Source: an uncultured Bacteroidales bacterium (GTDB taxonomy: Bacteria > Bacteroidota > Bacteroidia > Bacteroidales > F082). From it: 36,033 nucleotides of DNA. A model generated the notes under the pieces. It was not told where the DNA came from and ran no database searches. It saw only the letters and a program-made list of their open reading frames with translations. The translations under genes and the position numbers were made by a program. Below, piece after piece: positions 8,517 through 17,699 of the stretch. The stretch is from assembly GCA_900317155.1 (NCBI GenBank), contig ONFO01000040.1:1-36033 (forward strand). The letters run 5' to 3'. Positions within the stretch are counted from its first letter, which is position 1. Every line of letters begins with the position of its first letter.

Positions 8517-10531
8517 TGATACATCTTTCTGACTTTATCCAGCACTTTCTCGTCGATTTTCACTGGATATTTTTCTTTCAGCGACTTCACCCATTTTTGT
8601 TCGAGTTCCACTTGATAGTCAGAGGTGACAAGGCCTCGGGCTTCTTTGAGGGTCTTAGGTTCGGGCTTGCGCAGTTCATCAATACAAACGATGACGGTGC
8701 TTTGGTCGACGGTAGAGGGAATTTCGTTTCTTACGCCCACCTTCCATTCCGTTTGGTCGACATATTGGTTATCGCCTTTTTGGTAGTAACCCTTACGCAC
8801 AAAGGTGTAGTTGATGGAATCGCGTTGCAAGGTGCTCCTTAAGCTGTCGAGAACAATGCCGCTGTCCAAAAGTGCTTTCACCTTGGGCAAGGATTCTTGA
8901 CGAGTCACTGTGATGATGTATGCATGGGCGCGTTCATCCCACATGTATTTGGAAGCATTGCGTGCATGGAATTCTTGCAGACCCAAAGTGTCTTTCACAG
9001 CCTTGTCCCACACTTCCCGATCCATGAGGTCGAAGAGCAAGATGCCGTCCTTGTATTCTTGGACTAAAGCCTTGAATTCGGGATACTTGTCCTCGAGACG
9101 GGAGTCGGCATAATTCAAGGCCGTTTCTCTGGAGAAGGCATCGTAAAGCTGGTAGGCGTAAGTGGCAGGAGTGACGTATTTTTGCGGTTTCATGTTGCCT
9201 TTGATGTAGTTGACGAAATCGCTCACCTTGGTCGGGTTGCCTTCCATGCTAAACAGGGTGGCGTTCATGTCGACATTGTCGGCAGGCACGTATGCATTTC
9301 GGAGGATGCTGCTGTCGACGGTGGCCATGAAAGCTTCCAGGTTCTTGTCGTTCTGCTTGAACTTGTATTCGCTTTTCACCTGCTTGAGGACCACCTCTTC
9401 CGACTTTTTGGAACGCATGTCTTTCTCGATGCGCTCACTCAAGGCTTTTGACTCTTTTTCAAAAGGTCCGACTCCCGATTTGCCCAACAATTTGATGATA
9501 TGGAAGCCATAGTTGGTACGGATGGGTTTTGCAATCTGTCCAATTTCCAATGACTTGCAGGCTTCAATAAACTCGGGGACGATGCGGCTGACGGTGAAGG
9601 AAGTCAAGGCGCCGTCGCGTTGCACGGTGCCTCTGTCGTCGGAATATTGCTTCACCATCTCACTCCAGTTCTTGCCTTCTTGGGCCATCAGTTCGTTATA
9701 GATGTTGTTGGCCTTTTGTTGTGCTGCTGCCACTTCATCTTCGGGGGCGTCGAAGGGCAGTTGCATGAAGATGTGGGCGGCTTGGATGGAACCCATGGCA
9801 TCGGTTATACTTTGCACCTTAATAATATGGTAGCCGAAATCGCTGCGTACGGGCATGGAGATTTCGCCTTCCTTGGTGTTGTAGGCTCCCGTCTCAAAAG
9901 GATAAACCATGTCAAACACAGTGAAATAGCCGAGGTCGCCACGGTTGCCTGGACGGGCAGGAGCCTGGTCGGTGGCTTCCATGTCTTTCGCTGATGGGTC
10001 TTCCGAATAACGCACAGCGAGGTCGCCAAAGTCTTCACCTTTCAGGGCCTTTTTGCGGATCTCCATGGCTTTGTTGTAGGCTCTCAACGTGTCGGAAGGC
10101 ATGGCATTCTTGTCGCAGCGGATGAGGATGTGGGAGGCGCGAATGTCCTTCAACTTGCGCTGGTAGGCTTCCTGCAACAGCTCTTCAGTGATGTCGTCGC
10201 TGCTCATGAAAGGCTTGGCCAACTGCTTGCGGTAGCCAGCCAGTTCCTTTTGGAATTTCGCGCTGGTGTCCAATTGCAGACTCTCGGCTTCCATCACCTT
10301 CATGCGGAAGGTCGTGAAAAGGTCGAGGTATTCATCAACGGATTTCTTCTCGATGACATCGCTTTTGAGGTTGTTCTTATAGTACACATCGCAGAACTCC
10401 TTCACGGTGATGTCTTGATCGCCAATGGTCATCAATACTTGCTTGTCGAGTTTCGTTTGCGCATTGGCAAATAAGGTTGGCATGATGAATGATACCAACA
10501 CAAACAGTTTCAAAAAGTTAAAATTCTTCAT
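8513..10531 (-). CDS. Periplasmic peptidyl-prolyl isomerase with two parvulin domains (PpiC/SurA-like)
   Basis: A 672-aa exported protein: signal peptide (ending FANAQ, about residue 25), N-terminal SurA-like helical domain (about 28-130), parvulin 1 (about 133-243, starting ASHILIRCD, ending GYHIIKV), parvulin 2 (about 250-352, starting AAHIFMQLP, ending GFHIIKLLG), then a long helical C-terminal region of about 320 residues. The layout is typical of Bacteroidetes foldases used for outer-membrane protein assembly. It is the largest gene of the chaperone operon, 49 bases after the small gene at 10581-10988 and coupled to the lipoprotein by a 4-base overlap. Confidence 0.9.
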   Translation of the reverse strand: MKNFNFLKLFVLVSFIMPTLFANAQTKLDKQVLMTIGDQDITVKEFCDVYYKNNLKSDVIEKKSVDEYLDLFTTFRMKVMEAESLQLDTSAKFQKELAGYRKQLAKPFMSSDDITEELLQEAYQRKLKDIRASHILIRCDKNAMPSDTLRAYNKAMEIRKKALKGEDFGDLAVRYSEDPSAKDMEATDQAPARPGNRGDLGYFTVFDMVYPFETGAYNTKEGEISMPVRSDFGYHIIKVQSITDAMGSIQAAHIFMQLPFDAPEDEVAAAQQKANNIYNELMAQEGKNWSEMVKQYSDDRGTVQRDGALTSFTVSRIVPEFIEACKSLEIGQIAKPIRTNYGFHIIKLLGKSGVGPFEKESKALSERIEKDMRSKKSEEVVLKQVKSEYKFKQNDKNLEAFMATVDSSILRNAYVPADNVDMNATLFSMEGNPTKVSDFVNYIKGNMKPQKYVTPATYAYQLYDAFSRETALNYADSRLEDKYPEFKALVQEYKDGILLFDLMDREVWDKAVKDTLGLQEFHARNASKYMWDERAHAYIITVTRQESLPKVKALLDSGIVLDSLRSTLQRDSINYTFVRKGYYQKGDNQYVDQTEWKVGVRNEIPSTVDQSTVIVCIDELRKPEPKTLKEARGLVTSDYQVELEQKWVKSLKEKYPVKIDEKVLDKVRKMYQ

Positions 10532-10580
10532 TACTGATATTTGTTGTTTGCTTATTTCTCATAACGCGATTTGTCGGATA

Positions 10581-10988
10581 TTATTTCAATCCGCCCTCCA
10601 CTTCCAAACCGTTGTCGAGGACATGGACGTCGTCGACTTGAATGGCATCGAAAACGGTCTTCACCTGTTCGATTTGGCCGAGATGGAGCAACAGCTGTCG
10701 GTCGGGACGCTTCTCAATCAGGCCTTCTGGAAGCTTGTTATGGAGCAGACTGAGCACGGTGCTCATCAAAGTATCGGTGCCCATGCCGGCATCCAACTTG
10801 ACGAGCAGGTCGCTGCCTACCATCTCAAGGATAGAGAGATTGGCAGATATGTCCTTCTTCATAAAGCCTAAGTTGATGGGGTAGGTGACCTTCACGGTCT
10901 TGTCGTCGACGAAGGCAAGTCCGATGTTTTGTTCGGTTTTTTCTTGCAGAATGGACTGCAATTCAGGGAAAGAAATGGAGGCTTTCAT
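10581..10988 (-). CDS. Small cytoplasmic protein of unknown function
   Basis: A 135-aa protein that I do not recognise. It has no signal peptide or membrane segment. It looks alpha/beta with alternating hydrophobic stretches (TVKVTYPINLGFMKKDISANLS near 32-53) and ends with a beta-like VDDVHVLDNGLEVEGGLK. It is the first gene of the foldase operon, 49 bases ahead of the PpiC gene. No promoter is visible in the 22 bases before it; the upstream DNA is the end of an inverted-repeat-bounded cassette, so transcription probably comes from guaB or from inside the cassette. Confidence 0.7.
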   Translation of the reverse strand: MKASISFPELQSILQEKTEQNIGLAFVDDKTVKVTYPINLGFMKKDISANLSILEMVGSDLLVKLDAGMGTDTLMSTVLSLLHNKLPEGLIEKRPDRQLLLHLGQIEQVKTVFDAIQVDDVHVLDNGLEVEGGLK

Positions 10989-11010
10989 TTTTGTTTATTT
11001 TCTTGTTTTT

Positions 11011-11578
11011 ACACGAATTATCACTAATGTATCACGAATTTTCATTAATTGTTTTTTCTTCGTCTTCCTCGATGTCCCAGCTTGGGTATTCAGGGTAGAG
11101 AAGGTTCATGTCTTTGTCAAGTAAAACACATTCGTTTGTCTCTTCTATATATGCATAACGTTCACTTTGTAAACTCGGTTGCCCAAAGTTAATAAGCAAT
11201 CCTATAGGTTTTTTAGTCAGCCGCATATAATTAAATAGTTGTGCACGATGAGCGGGAAGCAGTTCTTTTACAGATTTAAGTTCAACAATAATTTCATCTT
11301 CAACTACGACATCCATCTTGTAAAACTTTTCCATCTGGATGCCCTTGTAAAAGCAAGGAAGTAGTTTTTCTGACTCACAAGCAATTCCTTTTTCTGCCAA
11401 TTCCAAAATAAGAGCCTCGTTATACACAGGTTCCAACAGACCCCAGTTCAACACCCTGTGAACCGTCATTGCCGAGCCTATAATTTTGTAAACAAGTTCC
11501 TTATATCTTTTGAAATTTAACATAGAATACGAGAATGAAATTAATGTCAATTCGTGTTCAATTCATGGAAATTCGTGT
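11011..11578. mobile_element. Inverted-repeat-bounded GxxExxY cassette
   Basis: Two 40-base sequences, 11011-11050 and the complement of 11539-11578, match at 31 of 40 positions. Each contains ACACGAATT at its outer end, a second CACGAATT about 20 bases inward and ATTAATT at its inner end. They frame one gene, the GxxExxY protein, whose stop codon falls inside one repeat. No transposase is present. The unit is visibly richer in A+T than guaB. Calling it mobile is an inference from the repeats and the position. Confidence 0.55.
11032..11523 (-). CDS. GxxExxY protein (PD-(D/E)XK nuclease-like, PDDEXK_3)
   Basis: A 163-aa protein if started at the ATG at 11523; an upstream ATG at 11550 lies in the flanking repeat and adds nine unlikely residues. 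The name-giving motif is seen as WGLLEPVYNEAL, and a PD-(D/E)XK-like core as KMDVVVEDEIIVELKSV (Asp, then Glu-Leu-Lys). The C-terminus is acidic (DIEEDEEKTINENS) and runs into the left repeat, so this end may be repeat-derived. The family is widespread in Bacteroidetes, often in several copies per genome, and is of unknown function; nuclease activity is only predicted. It sits between guaB and the foldase operon on the same strand. Confidence 0.88.
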   Translation of the reverse strand: MLNFKRYKELVYKIIGSAMTVHRVLNWGLLEPVYNEALILELAEKGIACESEKLLPCFYKGIQMEKFYKMDVVVEDEIIVELKSVKELLPAHRAQLFNYMRLTKKPIGLLINFGQPSLQSERYAYIEETNECVLLDKDMNLLYPEYPSWDIEEDEEKTINENS

Positions 11579-11584
11579 TTAAAA

Positions 11585-13093
<1,509 letters not shown>

Positions 13094-13114
13094 TTATGAA
13101 TTTGCGATTTTTGA

Positions 13115-13213
13115 TATATAGACCGCGAAAACAGCCATGCCATCTCCGCGGATACGGAAATCCGCAAGCAGATGCCGGAGCTCTTTCCCGAGTTTTGTAA
13201 GTTTGTGGTTTGA
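13115..13213 (+). pseudogene. Possible C-terminal gene remnant
   Basis: After a TGA at 13112, an open stretch of about 32 codons runs to TGA near 13213. It has a protein-like composition (SADTEIRKQMPELFPEF) and no start codon. It could be the tail of a lost gene between guaB and the ATPase. I do not recognise the family, and chance is possible. Confidence 0.2.
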
Positions 13214-13260
13214 ATGCAAAAAGAAATGTTTGCTATCTTGTCTTGTGAGACGAGGGCAAC

Positions 13261-14382
13261 CTATTGATTTTCAAGCCAGCGTGAAAGGAAAACATTGTAA
13301 ACACTGTAGGAAACACCTTCGATGGTGGAGTTGGCGAGTATCAGTTCCTTGTCGATGAGTGTTTCTAAAAGTCGCTGCGAGTTAGCGGAGGTGCCGATAT
13401 TGTATTTTTGCAGGAAATGCGAAGCATAGGGTTGCGTCACGGCTTGCTCTTTAGCAATAGCCTTCAAGTAGTTCCATTGATTGGTGGTCAGCAGGTCGCG
13501 CCATTGGATGAAGGTCTGCTCGTTTTCTTTCAGGATTTGGAATGCCGAGCGCAATACGTCCTCTTTCTCGATTTTTCTCCCGCTCTTCAGAAACACATGA
13601 TTGCAGAGCGACTGCGTGTAGAAGGTATGGGTTTTCGTCCAATCGAGGATGAAATCCAGCGCGTCCATAGATATGATTTTCTTTCCTTTCCCGAACATCC
13701 GAATGATGAAGTCTGCGTAAACCTCGCGATTGATTTTCTCGAGATAAAGGCAACGCGTGCTTTCGTAGAACGGGCTTCGGGCATCGGTGAACATCTCGGT
13801 CATCAGGTGCTTCTTGCTGCCGCAGAAAATGAATTGCACATTCTTCAAGGGTTGGATATAGGAGCGTAGCAAGGCTTCCATGTTGGTGCCGTAATTTCTG
13901 ATTTGTTGGAATTCGTCGATGGCAATGATGGTCTTTTGCCCTTGTTTTTCAATGAAATCGAAGATGGAGGCAAGGGTTTGTTGCTTCTCATGGTCCGAAA
14001 GGTAGGTCATAGTGAGTTCGGGGTTGCCTGTCAGTGCGTTGTAACTCAGCATGGGACGCAGGCCGCCGAGAAATTGGAAGAAGCTTTTGATGCTTTTTTT
14101 CTTCTCTAAGGAGGCGATGACCGCTTCGGAAAAAATTTTGATGAAATCTTCGAGGTTTTCCGAGGCATAGATGTCCACCAAACAGGTGCTGACATCGATT
14201 TTTTGATGCTTGATTTCGTCAAAAATGCGATAAATTAGACCTGTTTTCCCATAGCGACGTGGTGAAATCAGGGTGACATTCGAGCCGTTGAGGAGGTATT
14301 CCAGTAAGGTCTGGGTCTCGTTCTCTCGGTCGCAGAAAAGCTCCTTGGATATATATGGGACAAGGGCAAACGGGTTTTCCAT
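13261..14382 (-). CDS. Orphan AAA ATPase (ATPase_2/archaeal-type P-loop NTPase)
   Basis: A 373-aa cytoplasmic P-loop ATPase of the ATPase_2-like group, common in Bacteroidales. It opens with MENPFALVPYISKELFCDRE, a substrate-like entry loop seen in this group. Walker A is SPRRYGKTG (40-48) and Walker B TIIAIDEFQQI (151-161). The region about 185-225 contains the sensor-1-like FIFCGSKKHLM. The C-terminal 100 residues look like a winged helix (QWNYLKAIAKEQAVTQPYAS onward), suggesting DNA or protein binding. The function is unknown; family members are often near mobile or defence genes. It is monocistronic with its own promoter. Confidence 0.82.
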   Translation of the reverse strand: MENPFALVPYISKELFCDRENETQTLLEYLLNGSNVTLISPRRYGKTGLIYRIFDEIKHQKIDVSTCLVDIYASENLEDFIKIFSEAVIASLEKKKSIKSFFQFLGGLRPMLSYNALTGNPELTMTYLSDHEKQQTLASIFDFIEKQGQKTIIAIDEFQQIRNYGTNMEALLRSYIQPLKNVQFIFCGSKKHLMTEMFTDARSPFYESTRCLYLEKINREVYADFIIRMFGKGKKIISMDALDFILDWTKTHTFYTQSLCNHVFLKSGRKIEKEDVLRSAFQILKENEQTFIQWRDLLTTNQWNYLKAIAKEQAVTQPYASHFLQKYNIGTSANSQRLLETLIDKELILANSTIEGVSYSVYNVFLSRWLENQ

Positions 14383-14411
14383 GGCAATCGTATTAGTATT
14401 TATTTTCGATG

Positions 14412-14442
14412 CAAAATTACTATCTTTTTTGTGTTATGCAAA
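14412..14442 (-). promoter_or_regulatory. Bacteroidetes-type promoter of the orphan ATPase
   Basis: On the minus strand TTTG (14439-14442), a 19-base spacer and TAATTTTG (14412-14419) match the consensus; the ATG is 30 bases further on. Confidence 0.75.
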
Positions 14443-14529
14443 ATAAATAGTGAAAATATCATTTCATAACTTGAAATTTTTATACGTTAAGTCCCAGAAT
14501 TAAAGATTTTATCTTTTTATGATTAGTGG

Positions 14530-14591
14530 TATTCCGCGAAAATCTTGATTTTTTCGGAATCAATTCCAAAAAAATCATAATATTTTCGGAA
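14530..14591. repeat. Cluster of TTTTCGGAAT palindromic half-sites
   Basis: A near-perfect 32-base palindrome (14546-14577, arms of 15 bases with one mismatch, loop CA) is flanked by further inverted copies of the motif: ATTCCGCGAAAAT at about 14531-14543 and ATTTTCGGAAT at about 14582-14592. This lies in the 380-base gap between the divergent ATPase and rhodanese-MBL genes, so it could be an operator for either. The rest of the gap holds only the two promoters. Confidence 0.5.
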
Positions 14592-14733
14592 TTTGTGCGT
14601 AAACGCCTATCCCGAAGCTGCTTTCTCGGTGATTAACCGTGATAACGTAGAGGATTTCTTACTATTATCCACTACAAGTCCATTGTGTATTGATAACGGT
14701 GTTTTAATCTCTGCCGTTTTTCGGAAAAATATG

Positions 14734-14741
14734 TATTTTTG
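14734..14741 (+). promoter_or_regulatory. Promoter -7 element of the rhodanese-MBL gene
   Basis: TATTTTTG matches TAnnTTTG 22 bases before the ATG at 14763. The -33 region is weak. Confidence 0.5.
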
Positions 14742-14762
14742 CCACATTCAAATTCAAACACC

Positions 14763-15824
14763 ATGAAGAAAATACTTACCAACTTACTTGCCCTTTTGGG
14801 ACTGGCCACCGCCTGTGGCCAGCAAGGTTATGAAAATGCAGAAGTCAACACGTTTGCTGAACGCATCAAAAGCCCCGATGTCGTTTTGCTCGACGTGAGG
14901 ACCGCTGCGGAGTTTGTCGAAGGCCACCTCACGAATGCCCTCAACATCGATGTCAAAGAAGAAGGTTTTGTCGAAAAGGCGAAGTCGACACTGCCTGCCG
15001 ACAAGACCATTGCCGTGTATTGCAGAGGCGGAAAACGCTCAGCCAATGCCGCCGCGATGCTTGCCGAGGAAGGTTTCAAGGTCGTGAATCTTGTGGGTGG
15101 CATCACGGCTTGGAAAAACGCGGGGATGCCAGTAGAGATGACCCAACAAGCTTACGAAGTCGATACCTTCACTACTAAGAGCGGCAAGACTGTGAAATTC
15201 CATGCCTTGGTTCACGCTAGCATCCGAATCGAATACGACGGCAAGGAAATCCAGATCGACCCCGTGTCGAAGTTGGGGGAGAAGACCATCAACTACGCCG
15301 CCATGCCCAAAGCGGACTACATCTTCATCACCCATGAACATCACGACCATTTTGACACCACGGCCATCAACCAGCTGACGGGCGAAAACACCCAACTGAT
15401 TACGAACCAACGCTGCGCCGAAATGCTTGGTTATGGAACCGTTATGGTCAATGGTGGCAAACTTCAAATTGCCGACGACTTCACTGTTGAGGCCGTTCCC
15501 GCCTACAACACCTCCGAAGGACATCTGCAATTCCACCCCAAGGGAAGGGACGACGGCTTCATCCTCACCCTCGATGGACTGAGAATCTACATCGCCGCCG
15601 ACACCGAAGACATCCCCGAAATGGCTGAAATCAAAGACATCGACGTCGCTTTCATGCCTTGCAACCAGCCTTACACCATGACTCCTGAACAACTCATCAA
15701 TGCCGCACGGATGGTCAAGCCGAAAGTGCTGTTCCCTTACCATTACGGCCAAACGGATGTGAGCGGCATCCCCTCACAATTGGAAGCCGATGGGGTAGAG
15801 GTGAGGATTAGACATTATGAGTAA
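14763..15824 (+). CDS. Lipoprotein with rhodanese and metallo-beta-lactamase-fold domains
   Basis: A 353-aa exported lipoprotein (lipobox LATAC, Cys18). Residues about 27-123 form a rhodanese domain with active-site loop CRGGKR (Cys87), expected to carry a persulfide. Residues about 130-353 form an MBL-fold hydrolase close to the UPF0173/UlaG-like group, with metal motif HEHHDH (191-196), a later Asp in IYIAADTED and a terminal His region PYHYGQTD. Persulfide dioxygenase-rhodanese fusions are known in the order MBL then rhodanese with an ETHE1-like MBL; here the order is reversed and the MBL type differs. I chose the ATG at 14763 over an in-frame ATG at 14739, which lies in the promoter. Its stop overlaps the convergent esterase gene by 10 bases. 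Confidence 0.88.
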   Translation: MKKILTNLLALLGLATACGQQGYENAEVNTFAERIKSPDVVLLDVRTAAEFVEGHLTNALNIDVKEEGFVEKAKSTLPADKTIAVYCRGGKRSANAAAMLAEEGFKVVNLVGGITAWKNAGMPVEMTQQAYEVDTFTTKSGKTVKFHALVHASIRIEYDGKEIQIDPVSKLGEKTINYAAMPKADYIFITHEHHDHFDTTAINQLTGENTQLITNQRCAEMLGYGTVMVNGGKLQIADDFTVEAVPAYNTSEGHLQFHPKGRDDGFILTLDGLRIYIAADTEDIPEMAEIKDIDVAFMPCNQPYTMTPEQLINAARMVKPKVLFPYHYGQTDVSGIPSQLEADGVEVRIRHYE

Positions 15825-16486
15825 TGTGTTGTAGGGGTAACTGTTTCTTCGATTATCTCAAATGCTCGTTCCAATCTGGGCATAATCGGTGAGAAATGGG
15901 TCCCTTCAACTAACTCGAATGTTACAGAGGCCTGGGTTTTCTCTTTTAAAATGATGGCGGCAGTTTGAGTTCGCTCTTCCACTGTCGCCATTCTTTTCTC
16001 TTTGGCGTTTTTCTCCTTTTCACCCAACAACATACAAACCTTTTTGATCCGAGGTGAGAGCGATTGCTCCTTCATCCATTCAACTAATCCATCATACCAT
16101 AGCGACCCGGATATGCTGATGATGTTGGTGAATGCATCGGTGCTGAAAGCCGACCATACCGCAAACAGACCCGATAATGAAACACCCAAGAGGGCTCTTT
16201 CGGCATTCTCTATACCCATACTTCTTTCTGTCTCAGGTATTATCTCGTTAGTTAGCTTGTTGAGGAATGCAGCCGCCTGCCCTCCAAATGGTTTCGCTTT
16301 CTTGAACACACCTTCTGCTGGCCAAGGCGTTAAATCATCGTTCCAGTTGACCTCTTCTATCACGACAATGGAGACCCCGTTTTTTTCGGCCAATCCTTTC
16401 AACCCCTCATGCAAATCCTTCCTGATTCCTTCGGGCAGGATCATATAACAGATTTTATTTGAAGATTGTTTGATGGATGACAGCAT
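15815..16486 (-). CDS. Alpha/beta hydrolase, esterase family (PF00756-like)
   Basis: A 223-aa cytoplasmic alpha/beta hydrolase. The nucleophile elbow is GVSLSG (101-106, Ser103) and the likely catalytic His is in EGTHFSP near 201. The segment ISISGSLWYDGLVEWM after the elbow resembles the esterase D/enterochelin esterase family, as does PFGGQAAAFLNKLTNEIIPE before it. The substrate is unknown. A TATTTTTG element at 16509-16516 on this strand is a fitting promoter. The 3' end overlaps the rhodanese-MBL gene tail to tail. Confidence 0.8.
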   Translation of the reverse strand: MLSSIKQSSNKICYMILPEGIRKDLHEGLKGLAEKNGVSIVVIEEVNWNDDLTPWPAEGVFKKAKPFGGQAAAFLNKLTNEIIPETERSMGIENAERALLGVSLSGLFAVWSAFSTDAFTNIISISGSLWYDGLVEWMKEQSLSPRIKKVCMLLGEKEKNAKEKRMATVEERTQTAAIILKEKTQASVTFELVEGTHFSPIMPRLERAFEIIEETVTPTTHYS

Positions 16487-16508
16487 GAGAACTTATATTT
16501 TCAGTGGC

Positions 16509-16516
16509 CAAAAATA
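16509..16516 (-). promoter_or_regulatory. Promoter -7 element of the esterase gene
   Basis: TATTTTTG on the minus strand, 23 bases before the ATG at 16486; no clear -33 TTG. Confidence 0.45.
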
Positions 16517-16544
16517 CAAAATAAAACGTTTTTCGTGCCTATGT

Positions 16545-17162
16545 TTACTTTTCTGACAAAGGGTATTCCATCAGCATTTGTTTGGCCAAGGGAACATACC
16601 AGTCGCGGACTTCATCGGCGGTCGGTGTGTGATTGCCGGGAAAATGGAACGACCTGTTATAATGCTCCAAAAATAACGGCTCATAGTGGGCCAATGTGTC
16701 GCCTTCGCCAAACAAGCCCCAGATACAATCCTTGTAGTCGGGATTGCAACTGTTGAACTGTATGGCCTCCAATTCAGCAAACTCCTCAATAAGAGCTTCA
16801 TCAATGACGAACTCCTGGATGCCATCCTTACGGGGAGATTTGTACTCGTGCTTGCCAATGCGTTTTTTCAAGAATTCTGTCATCTGAAAGTGGGGATTCC
16901 CAAGCAAGGCCGGAATGCCAACCGTGGGAGCAATCATCTGCGCATAGAACGAGCCACAGCTGTTGCCAAGCAAAAGGTCAGGCTTCTCACGGTCGATTAG
17001 TTCCCATATGAACCCGATGGCTGCTTTCGGATGCCTCGGCAGGTCGGGAGCCAGCACTTCTGCAAGACCATCAAACGCCTCTCGTAATGCCTGGGCTGGT
17101 ACGCATTGGCCGCTGGCAAAGAAACCGTGAAGGAACAGTATCTTTTTCATCGTCTTGTCCAT
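16545..17162 (-). CDS. YqiA/YcfP-like alpha/beta-fold esterase
   Basis: A 205-aa cytoplasmic hydrolase of the YqiA/UPF0227 type. It opens with KKILFLHGFFASG, the oxyanion-hole HGF motif of the family. The nucleophile elbow is GNSCGS (66-71, Ser68; the usual form is GSSLGG), an acidic residue occurs in FGEGDTLAHY and the catalytic His in FPGNHTP near 178. Family members are small carboxylesterases of unknown physiological substrate. A second ATG four codons in is an equally good start. It follows the DUF4234-like gene by 3 bases, so the two are likely one transcript. Confidence 0.82.
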   Translation of the reverse strand: MDKTMKKILFLHGFFASGQCVPAQALREAFDGLAEVLAPDLPRHPKAAIGFIWELIDREKPDLLLGNSCGSFYAQMIAPTVGIPALLGNPHFQMTEFLKKRIGKHEYKSPRKDGIQEFVIDEALIEEFAELEAIQFNSCNPDYKDCIWGLFGEGDTLAHYEPLFLEHYNRSFHFPGNHTPTADEVRDWYVPLAKQMLMEYPLSEK

Positions 17163-17165
17163 TTT

Positions 17166-17561
17166 TTATTCAGAACCACTTTCGTTTAATTTGCGCTCTA
17201 TCTTGTTTAGCGTGTCGAAGAACTGGTAGGTAGCCACCGCGGGACCAAATAGCAACAAGCCAAAGGTGTTCCATCCAAACATGTGCCACCAAGAAGTGTA
17301 TGGACCTTCTATCTTCAGCTCAATCGCTTTGTTTTTCAGCCCCTCTGCGATACGAGACATCCATACAAGTGTGTAAATAAACGCAGTAGGAATGCCCAAG
17401 AGATAAGCCACCCAATATCGTTGCGTTTTGATTCCAAGGATTTCGTCTAACTCATCCTGCAACCCACCAAAAGGCATGTAGAAGAGGAAGAACAACCCAA
17501 AGGTGCAAAAGTCGATGCATCCAAGCAAAAATCCTGGTCTATTGGTGTGTCGGTATCTCAT
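17166..17561 (-). CDS. DUF4234-like inner membrane protein
   Basis: A 131-aa membrane protein with a short N-terminal amphipathic lead, a hydrophobic segment at about 11-33, another at about 50-68, and a third at about 95-113 that includes LLLFGPAVATYQFF followed by DTLNKIERKLNE. The GPxxxxxxxxxxLNxxE pattern is characteristic of DUF4234/TM2-like proteins. The function is unknown. A TATCTTTA sequence at 17604-17611 on this strand is a near-match to the -7 element. The YqiA-like gene follows directly. Confidence 0.72.
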   Translation of the reverse strand: MRYRHTNRPGFLLGCIDFCTFGLFFLFYMPFGGLQDELDEILGIKTQRYWVAYLLGIPTAFIYTLVWMSRIAEGLKNKAIELKIEGPYTSWWHMFGWNTFGLLLFGPAVATYQFFDTLNKIERKLNESGSE

Positions 17562-17644
17562 TTGTAATGCACTCCTAATACGTTCTTTCTAATATTGAGG
17601 CGGTAAAGATAGGAAAAAAGATTCGAATGGGAATAAAAGAAAAA

Positions 17645-17669
17645 GAGGGTGACCAAAAAGGTCATCCTC
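17645..17669 (-). terminator. Terminator after the BspA-like lipoprotein gene
   Basis: A 10-base stem (17645-17654 with 17660-17669, one A-C mismatch on this strand, five-base loop) is followed on the minus strand by a T-rich run, TTTTTCTTTT. Confidence 0.75.
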
Positions 17670-17699
17670 TTCATATAAGGTTAGACGATTGTTGTAGGG

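Noticed and set aside
13261-14382. Defence island around the orphan ATPase
   Set aside because: The neighbours are guaB and a hydrolase group; no nuclease, methylase or toxin partner is adjacent.
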